Assembly (NCBI GenBank): GCA_013350335.1
Contig: CM023539.1
Span: forward strand, 68,263,631-68,327,630
Length of the DNA stretch: 64,000 nucleotides
From: Chimonanthus salicifolius
Taxonomy: Eukaryota; Streptophyta; Magnoliopsida; Laurales; Calycanthaceae
Direction: 5' to 3'
Of this stretch, positions 57,245-64,000 are shown piece by piece. The position numbers were made by a program, and so were the translations under genes. Position 1 is the first letter of the stretch. The number at the start of each line of letters is the position of its first letter. The notes below the pieces were generated by a model. The model did no database searches and was not told the DNA's origin. It saw only the letters and a program-made list of their open reading frames with translations.

Positions 57245-60200
57245 TGTAACAGCCCGCCTTTTCACTTTAATAAATCAAAGTTTATTTTTTTTTTAAATAT
57301 AATAATCAACCAAGTTATCGGGGTGGGATGTCACGACGCGAGTTAAGTTCGGACTTCTAAAATCCTACCCTTAACTGGCCAAGCCCATGTGCGTATGGAC
57401 TAAGTCCATAAGAATCGATCCACACATGGTACAATAAACTTGCGGAAAATACTTAGTCTTAATCTAACTGAGATTATAATAGATCCTATGACTGCTCAAT
57501 TTATAACTTAAGATAGCAAAGTATATATCAAATTCTCCAATATTACTAAAAACCTTAGTCTACCATTCATTCCAAACCATCCAAATAAATCAAACCATAG
57601 TAACTACTTAACTACATTATTACATGCCAACATAACTAATTATCAAATTACATTGTCCAAATGACTTAAATATAAAGTCCATAAACAGTCCATTCAAAGT
57701 CCATTCATATCCATTCAAAATGCCCAAGCTCTTGTGCTTGATTTTCTTCTCGATCCTCGTTCTTCCCTTTTCCTGCGTCATCCACTAAGGATATAGATAG
57801 GGCGTTAGATCAACGCACCCAGTAGTGTTTCCGAATAGGGTTACCACAAGGTTAGTATAAAAACATGCAAATAATATAATAATCATGTGTGTCAAAATTC
57901 CATAAAACATGCTATGTATGCAATGAACATGTAATGAGTCCCACCCATCACCATTCTACATAGCCTCCTCTTGACGGTATTCTCATCGTCAAGGTACCCC
58001 ACAGTGGTTTTTCGGACGCCCCGACGGAGTGTGGCCTCTGGTTACAACACCATCATCCCATGCCATGCATGAGATATCTATGCAAACATGCCATTTGTAA
58101 ATATAACATTTCATTCAAATAACTTATTCAAATAAACATAAAACAGCAAATAACATATGTGGTTACAACAAGGTAGGAAACCTACGCCAAATCACTTAGT
58201 TTGACTCTTCTTTTGTACCATCTCCCGTTCACGACTTGTACACCGTTCTAGCAAATCCAATACCTTATTTACATAGCAGCAAATTAACATTCATCCATGT
58301 AATTCCAACTTGGTCTAAGTCCCAAAAATCCACTTTGTGGGGTTCGGCCATACCCATGGCCGAACCTCACCCATTTAAAACTTTGGTCTTTTTTATTTAA
58401 CCCATAAGCATCCAAATAACCAAATCCTCCAAATGATCCTCGGTAGGGTTCAGCCATACATTATGGCTGAACCTTACCACTTTGGTTTTGGCCCATTTAT
58501 CCAATCACATGATCATTTTATTTTTGATCATTTCATCCATAATTTACAATAATGCCACCATACAACTCTTTGCTTAATTTTCCTTAAAATTCAAAGTCCA
58601 ACACCAAACCACCTTAGTGGGGTTCGGCCATACACATGGCCGAACCTCACCATCTTTATTTGGTCCTTTAAAATCCTTCATACATCCATTACACTAACCA
58701 CCCAATCCATCAATCATCATTAGTGGGGTTCGGTCATACTACATGGCCGAACCTCACCAAACTGATTTGTATCCCCACCTTCCATCTAATATCATGGTTG
58801 ATAAACTTAATATCAACTCCATAACTAAGTCTAGATAATTCCTTAATCAAAAGTATTAAACACATCTTAGATTTCCAATATGATTTTACCCCAAACATGC
58901 CATAAAAAATAGTCCATGGGGTTCGGCCATGTGGTTCTCTTAACACAATACTTCCATCAATTATATACATATGAGACTCCATACTTTAACCATGAAAACC
59001 ACATGATTCAGCCATCCATAACTGGTTCAAAACAGCAAGCTTATCTCCATTTAAAAATCCTTTAAAACCTCCATTTCATAATATGGATTTTGTCTTTCAA
59101 ACACCATAAAAATCACCAAGTTTTCTCATGGGGTTCGGCCATCCCAAGGGACCGAACCCTATGGTCCATATTTTGTTATTTCAAGACAGCATAATACCTA
59201 ATCTAAACCATTGATGGATCTGGCCACACAATGGCCGGATCACATCCCTTAACCAACTTATTTGTCAAGGTTCATAGTCCACTTACCACTACCGCGTCTC
59301 CTTTGGTTCTTTGACTCCTTCCTTAGCCTTCCGTCTACCTTCTTGTTCTCTTAACTGAGATTACCCTTGCTGCAACCTCCTTGGAATACTTCAGCCAGGT
59401 GACAAGGATTTGAGAGAGAGAGAGAGAGAAAGGGAACTTTGGTCTTGAATGAAATTGATAACCTTGTTGACAAAACCCTTTTGCTGATTTTTGTCTTGAT
59501 GAAAGGATTACCCAAGGACTAATTGAAATGAGCAACCAGCTGCTGCTCTTGGTTTAGAAAGATAGAGGACGTCCAAGTGAGGAAGAGATGGTGATAGAAA
59601 ATGAAATCCTTTTGGCTAATCAAATTCAGCCCAAGGTTAACCTTATGTAACTCACCTCACCTTAATAAAAAAAACCTTTATGTTACTCGGGGGTTTCATC
59701 CATGAAAATGAAACCTCCCCAAGCATCCAACGTCTCTCATGGATGGTCGTTGGTGTAACCCCCACCCCCCCTTTCATTAAGGTCTCACATTACCATTAGA
59801 TGTGAGAGTTTCATATGGAAATGAAACTCCCACACCAACGGCTAGTATTTGTTAGCCTAATGTAACAGCCAACCTTCATTCATATCCTATATGGGAGTTT
59901 CATCTTAAAATGAAACTCCATGTGCCTCACTGTCTCCCCATTGGCTGTCTTTTTGAAGACCCAAACAATAAACTCTTATACCATTTCCAACGTGCAAATA
60001 AACTTGAATTTGAAATACCCCTCTCATCTTTGTAACTCCATGTAACGCCATTATCACTTATTTCTAACTTAGAAGTTACATGCATGGAGTATCAATGCAG
60101 CCAACGTTTGAAACTTTGAAATCTACCCACTCACCTTTCATTTACACACCTCACTCACACTTAATGTAACTCACCACTTTACTCAACTCAACCATTTAAT

Positions 60201-60621
60201 GTAACTCTACCATTTAATCCCACTCCATCATTTAATCTAACTCAACCAACAAATTCAACTCCATCGAAACTCCATCATTTATTTCCACTCAATCCAAACT
60301 CAATTATTTAATTCATCTTAACCAAATTAAGTTTTAAGCCTAACTAATGATCAAACATGTCAACCGCGACCCAATGAGTCCCATTTTGGCCATTTTGACC
60401 CATTTATCAAAATTTGACTCAATTACAAATCTTGACCCGTTTGAGTACATCTCATCCATTTATTTGTCTTGTAAACAAAACTACCAACCATTGGGTCTTG
60501 ATTGAACCATTGGCCCAACACCTTACCCATTTAAATCCATATTAAATAGATCACAATGGAAATTTCGTAAATATGGATAAATTCATGTGAATTGATATAT
60601 AGAAAAATCTAGGGTATTATA
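57245..60621 (-). mobile_element. Giant solo LTR (3.4 kb), inverted copy 2
   Basis: Plus-strand ends TGTAACAGCCC and GGGTATTATA, with a perfect 5-bp target duplication GTTAA (57240-57244 and 60622-60626). Reverse complement of the element at 41796-45587 over its whole length, e.g. GTCACGACGCGAGTTAAG (57331) and GGATATAGATAGGGCGTTAG (57791). No coding region. It sits in what looks like the intron of a P450 gene. Confidence 0.9.
58335..59240 (-). repeat. Array of spaced GGTTCGGCCA...TGGCCGAACC hairpins, copy 2
   Basis: About eight units near 58340, 58447, 58620, 58728, 58918, 59008, 59133 and 59217; e.g. GGGGTTCGGCCATACCCATG at 58339. Units at 58918 and 59008 have lost one arm. Confidence 0.82.
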
Positions 60622-60954
60622 GTTAAAGACATAATATATAAAATTTACCTTGTGGAATTAAAATAATCAATTAAAAGATTTTTTGTGTAAAATATTTAAA
60701 TATCTTATCTAAGAATAATGTAGACTTAATAATTAGTGATCAATTGAGAGGAGGAAATGATTTCCCCTTCCTTCTCATCTCAATAATGAATTGACAATCA
60801 TTTATGAGGAGACGAGGATCCAAATAAGATTCTATTTTAAAATTTTAATATTTTAATATTAAAAAACATAGGTATCATGATCTTTATAATATTCTTGCCT
60901 TTCTCTTTTCCTATTTATCAAATTATCCAAGGACAAATAAACTGAAATAGATAA

Positions 60955-61105
60955 GTTTTTTTTTATAATTAAGTTGTTCAGATCTCTTAGAAGTTAGAAC
61001 ATACACCACTTATGTCTACGAGGTCCTTTTGGAACAGAGTAGAAATCGAACTCATGACTCTCGCTTCTTGAAGTGAGTTCTCGCCGTCACTCTAACCCTT
61101 TTACT
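60955..61105 (-). mobile_element. SINE family C (tRNA-derived), minus strand
   Basis: Minus strand: GGGTTAGAGTGACGGCGAGA (A-box region), ATGAGTTCGATTTC (B box) about 30 bp on, and an A-rich tail seen as T10 at 60957-60966. It differs from SINE families A and B. Confidence 0.6.
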
Positions 61106-61309
61106 CCTATCAAAATGAGTGTTGTAATTTCTAAATTTATGTTATTCTACTATGATTAAATATATTTTTTAAACAAAAATTGACTCAATTTAATAACTGT
61201 GGTAATAAAAATATGAACTTCTTTAAAATTATTTAAAAAGAGCCAAACAAGCTGACAAGGGATTTGGGTCGGAAGAAAATCTACTTGTTCCAAAGGGAGG
61301 GGAAGCTAA
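61106..61309. other. AT-rich DNA, nothing recognised
   Basis: Presumed part of the expanded P450 intron. Confidence 0.35.
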
Positions 61310-61500
61310 CATAAATATCTGCCGAGATATTGGCCCGGACCTACAACCGATATTTTTTTATACATAAATAAATAAATTAACCGAAATTCAACCGAGATCT
61401 CACTGAAATTTCAGCCATATTGTCCGATTTTCTTTTCTTTCGGCTGATACGATACTCGGCCTTTGGAAAATCGAGATCGTATGCAAGATTTTAACACATG
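61310..61500. repeat. ATCGGCCGAT-type repeat, copy 5 (degenerate)
   Basis: GCCGAGATATTGGCCCGG, ACCGATATTTTT, TTTCGGCTGATACGATACTC and TCGGCCTTTGG, ending GTATGCAAGATTTTAAC, which resembles GGAATCTTGCATCATATC at 23588-23605. Confidence 0.5.
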
Positions 61501-61734
61501 AGCCTGTCGATCTAAAGTCCATGGCTCTAGATCCAGCATGAATGAAAGCCAATGAATCCATCAGATTGAAACTGAACTGGGCCAGACCCAGTTGGATCAA
61601 AAGGTCAGGGCCTAATCCATAGGATGGATGAGACCCAGTTGGATCCAAGCTGGATCGAGGCTTACTTACAGGCAGGGGTGCAAAAAATGCCCCAGCCAAT
61701 AATTCGGTAGATATGATTCTCTCTCCTTTTTTTG
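61501..61734. other. Spacer between palindrome repeats
   Basis: CCCAGTTGGATC occurs twice (61588 and 61632). No gene recognised; a 99-codon frame at 61400-61699 is not called. Confidence 0.35.
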
Positions 61735-62030
61735 TTTTTTTTAATATCGGTATTATTTTATTTTTTCTAAATTAAAAAATTAAAATGAAAAGAAATTGTT
61801 TTTTAAAAAAAAATTGAAAATGTAAATATCGGTGGATATCGGCCGATATTTTGACCTGGGTCCATCACTGTTTTGATTTAAAAAAAGAAAAATATACCGC
61901 TCATATCGGCTGATATGAAGGCTATACGGCCGATACAATATGTATTGGCCAATATTAGACGGTGCTTAATAACAATATGATATCGGCTGATACGTTTCGT
62001 ATTGGCCGATATATCAAAGGCCATTCGTAA
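61735..62030. repeat. ATCGGCCGAT-type repeat, copy 6
   Basis: GGATATCGGCCGATATTTTG (about 61832), CATATCGGCTGATATGAAGG, ACGGCCGATACAATATG and ATTGGCCGATATATC within 200 bp, with oligo-A/T tracts. It abuts the P450 exon 1 remnant. Confidence 0.65.
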
Positions 62031-62071
62031 GTGTGAAAGTAAAGAAGGGGGGAAGTAATGAGTGAACCAAC

Positions 62072-62325
62072 CAAGACGATGGCTTTAATGTTATCATCAG
62101 TGAGTTGGATGTCAAGCTTTGAATCCTTCTACAAATGGAGCAGCACGTCCACCAAGTCGCCATGCTCAGTCGCATCTCCACCGTCCATTTTTCGAGTCCT
62201 ATGGTCCTCAATCACCTGACCAAGGAAAGCATCAATGACGCCGGCAACCCTTTTGAGCTTACCGTCCAACCCTGTCAAAACATCTACCCATGCAAATGAC
62301 GGGAAGAAATCTCTATTTGGTTCCT
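62072..62325 (-). pseudogene. P450 exon 1 end, CYP71 clan
   Basis: Minus strand: DFFPSFAWVDVLTGLDGKLK, then DAFLGQVIEDHRTRKMDGGD, DLVDVLLHL, a TAG stop, and KDSKLDIQLTDDNIKAIVL, followed directly by a GTTGGT donor. This is the region just before the conserved intron of CYP71-type P450s. The intron phase (0) and strand agree with the exon 2 fragment at 56007-56082, suggesting one gene. Upstream coding sequence is lost. Confidence 0.88.
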
Positions 62326-62859
62326 AGTTCCTACATACACATCACTTCTCTATTATCTAGAGTCACTCAACTCCTACTTTTGGTGTTTCTTGCTGGATTC
62401 AATTTTTATTTAAAACAAGTGGCATATTTTATTTTTATTTTTAAATGGTAAAATATAATATATTAAAAGCACCCAAAAGGAGAGTAAAAAAAATTAGTAA
62501 ACACTCAACATGTTGATCAAAGAATAATGCTGGAAGATGCCCATACAGCAGTAGGTGGAGAAGAGCTACATATGGTGGCAACTCTTGGCGGCAAGGATGA
62601 ACGGTCGTCTGACTGGATTATGCAAAAAAAAAAAGAGGAAGAGGAAAGAAGAGAGAACAGGAATAGAACTGGGAATCCACCCAAACAAGAGACAGAAGAA
62701 GAGAAGACTCCACCCGCAAAGTCGGGAAATCCGAGCAGAGAGACGATAGGGAGAAGGAGAAAGGAAGAGTAAAGAGGAGTTTAGGGTTTCCGAGAGATAT
62801 CCAAAAAATTTTGATTGATTTTCGAAGTATAGAGTAAAGAACGACTAAAAGACTCTATC
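62326..62859. other. Intergenic DNA, nothing recognised
   Basis: A Lys/Glu/Arg-rich frame at 62527-62772 is low complexity and not called. Confidence 0.4.
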
Positions 62860-63021
62860 GCGGATAGTCCGACGGGCTCGCGGACTGTCTGCGGCCCATC
62901 TAAAATTAAACAGACAGTTCGAGTCCGAGTCTGTAGACCTTAGGATCTGGCCTGTATGCTAATTTATTGGACCGGGTCGGACGGTCCACGGGCCGGATCC
63001 AGGTCTGTTTACACCCCTACT
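62860..63021. mobile_element. hAT-MITE-like fragment (right end only)
   Basis: Ends GTTTACACCCCTA, the common hAT-MITE terminus, after GC-rich GGGTCGGACGGTCC and GGCCGGATCC units. No matching left end was identified with confidence. Confidence 0.45.
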
Positions 63022-63294
63022 CACAGCCTCTGTTTTGTAATAATAAGTGGAAAATGCTTAGATTGGAACGACCATTTACTCATGATATCTAGGGGAGTCC
63101 AAAGGTTTTTATTTTATGATAATTTATTTATCTTTGATATGATAACGGCCATTAATTGGTGAGTCGAAACTGCTATTTCATTTTACCATTGTCTATGTAT
63201 CATGGTCATTTATTAGATAGATAGAAACTAAAGGAAATTCGTTGTTGTGAATAATCCATCTAGATTTCCTGTTTATTTAAGAGGTCTTGTAGCC
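63022..63294. other. AT-rich DNA, nothing recognised
   Basis: No gene or repeat seen. Confidence 0.35.
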
Positions 63295-64000
63295 TGATAA
63301 GCACTGAAAAATGATAATTTTACCCTTTAATATTGGATTAGTTAGTTATTAAATTTTGTTTATTTTGTATTATTATTGTAATATATTATATATTCTAAAA
63401 TTATATTTGTTAATATATTATATTAATTAATTTTATCTAATTAAGTGTATTTTTATGTCTTGTTAGGTTGGTGAATTGTTGAGCATGCATTGAGCCCCAT
63501 CAAAGTCTAAGTGATGACTAACTCCGCGTGAGAAGAGGACTATCCCAAGATGAGAGGAAGAAAGTTGCAAAAAAGAAAGAGATGCAGCAGCTCGGTACAA
63601 ATTGAAGCAGAGCATTGAAGAAGAAAGAAGATGAAGAACTGCATGAACCAGCAATAAACTTTAAAGAAAATACATCAGATTTTACAGAGACAGCAGCCAG
63701 CGTGGAAGGAGGAGCTGTTGTCCTATCTGTGTACCGTCCCTTGCAAAGAGAGAAATCAAGAAGCAACTAAAACAAGAAAAAAAACAGAGCAGCTTTAGTT
63801 GAGGAAAAGAATCCTGTAGAAAGAGAAACAACATATTAGCCAATGAGTTAAGAATAAGGTCAGGAAAAATCAAAATGGAAATAAGAGGAGGATGGGTGGT
63901 GGATATCTTATGTCTTTGCCAGTTTTAACTGCAAGTAAACAGAGGGACGGTGGCTGATTATTTCCAAAGGTAAAGAAAAAGAAAAGAAAAGGATTGTTGT
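63295..64000 (+). mobile_element. Start of an LTR related to that of the 50803-55284 element; runs off the window
   Basis: TGATAAGCACTGAAAAATGA (63295) matches the minus-strand start TGATAAGCACAGAAAAATGA at 55284, and the following ATTTTACC.TT.ATATTGGA.TAGTTAG block matches too. Beyond about 60 bp the sequences diverge. No primer site is reached before the window ends. Confidence 0.6.

Noticed and set aside
62527..62772. Lys/Glu-rich 81-codon frame
   Set aside because: Low complexity (GAAGAG-type) with no motif; overlapping frames are similarly open.

Overview
The window is nuclear DNA of a flowering plant; the species cannot be told from the sequence. Evidence: genes with GT-AG introns, a patatin-like lipid hydrolase, a phytocyanin, broken CYP71-clan cytochrome P450 copies, and plant-type Copia, Ty3-like, L1/LINE, hAT, Stowaway, Mutator-type and SINE elements. 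The DNA is AT-rich, and most of it is mobile elements inserted into one another.

Only two host genes look intact. A patatin-like phospholipase (7078-9864, +, six exons, 403 aa) has MITEs in introns 2 and 5 and a decayed copy of its last exon at about 12375-12545. A phytocyanin-domain secreted protein (14681-15721, -, two exons, 171 aa) has a duplicated N-terminal motif. CYP71-clan P450 remnants are seen at 39677-40301 (+), 56007-56082 (-) and 62072-62325 (-). The last two may be exon 2 and exon 1 of one gene pulled about 6 kb apart by insertions in its intron.

Layout. 1-5600: a Copia element (47-4792, TSD CGAAT) inside a host repeat whose uninterrupted paralogues lie near 31800-32740 and 34905-35140. 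5600-16000: the two host genes, MITEs, a TRIM remnant and a SINE. 16000-23100: AT-rich DNA with SINEs, a Mutator-type MITE, repeats rich in the ATCGGCCGAT palindrome, and GAAGAA/CTTCTT-rich repeats. 23125-30725: a candidate large hAT transposon with palindromic ends, about fourteen 160-bp tandem repeats and a broken BED/DUF659/hAT transposase. 31200-35900: duplicated host-type repeats and GC-rich islands. 35926-39593: a truncated second Copia element fused to a P450 intron. 40414-50665: a minus-strand L1-type LINE split by a 3.8-kb non-coding element with solo-LTR hallmarks. 50803-55284: a non-coding LTR retrotransposon (TSD CCCAG) with 1.8-1.9-kb LTRs and a 0.8-kb interior, inserted in a LINE tail. 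56000-62330: the exploded P450 gene, containing an inverted second copy of the giant solo LTR (57245-60621, TSD GTTAA). 63295-end: the start of another LTR resembling that at 50803-55284.

Most striking are: (1) the candidate hAT element and the dispersed ATCGGCCGAT repeats that may be its non-autonomous relatives; (2) the giant solo LTRs carrying 8-10 spaced hairpins of the form GGTTCGGCCAT...ATGGCCGAACC; (3) the nesting, where target duplications and resuming reading frames let the order of events be read. All alignments were made by eye, so percentages and inexact borders are approximate.
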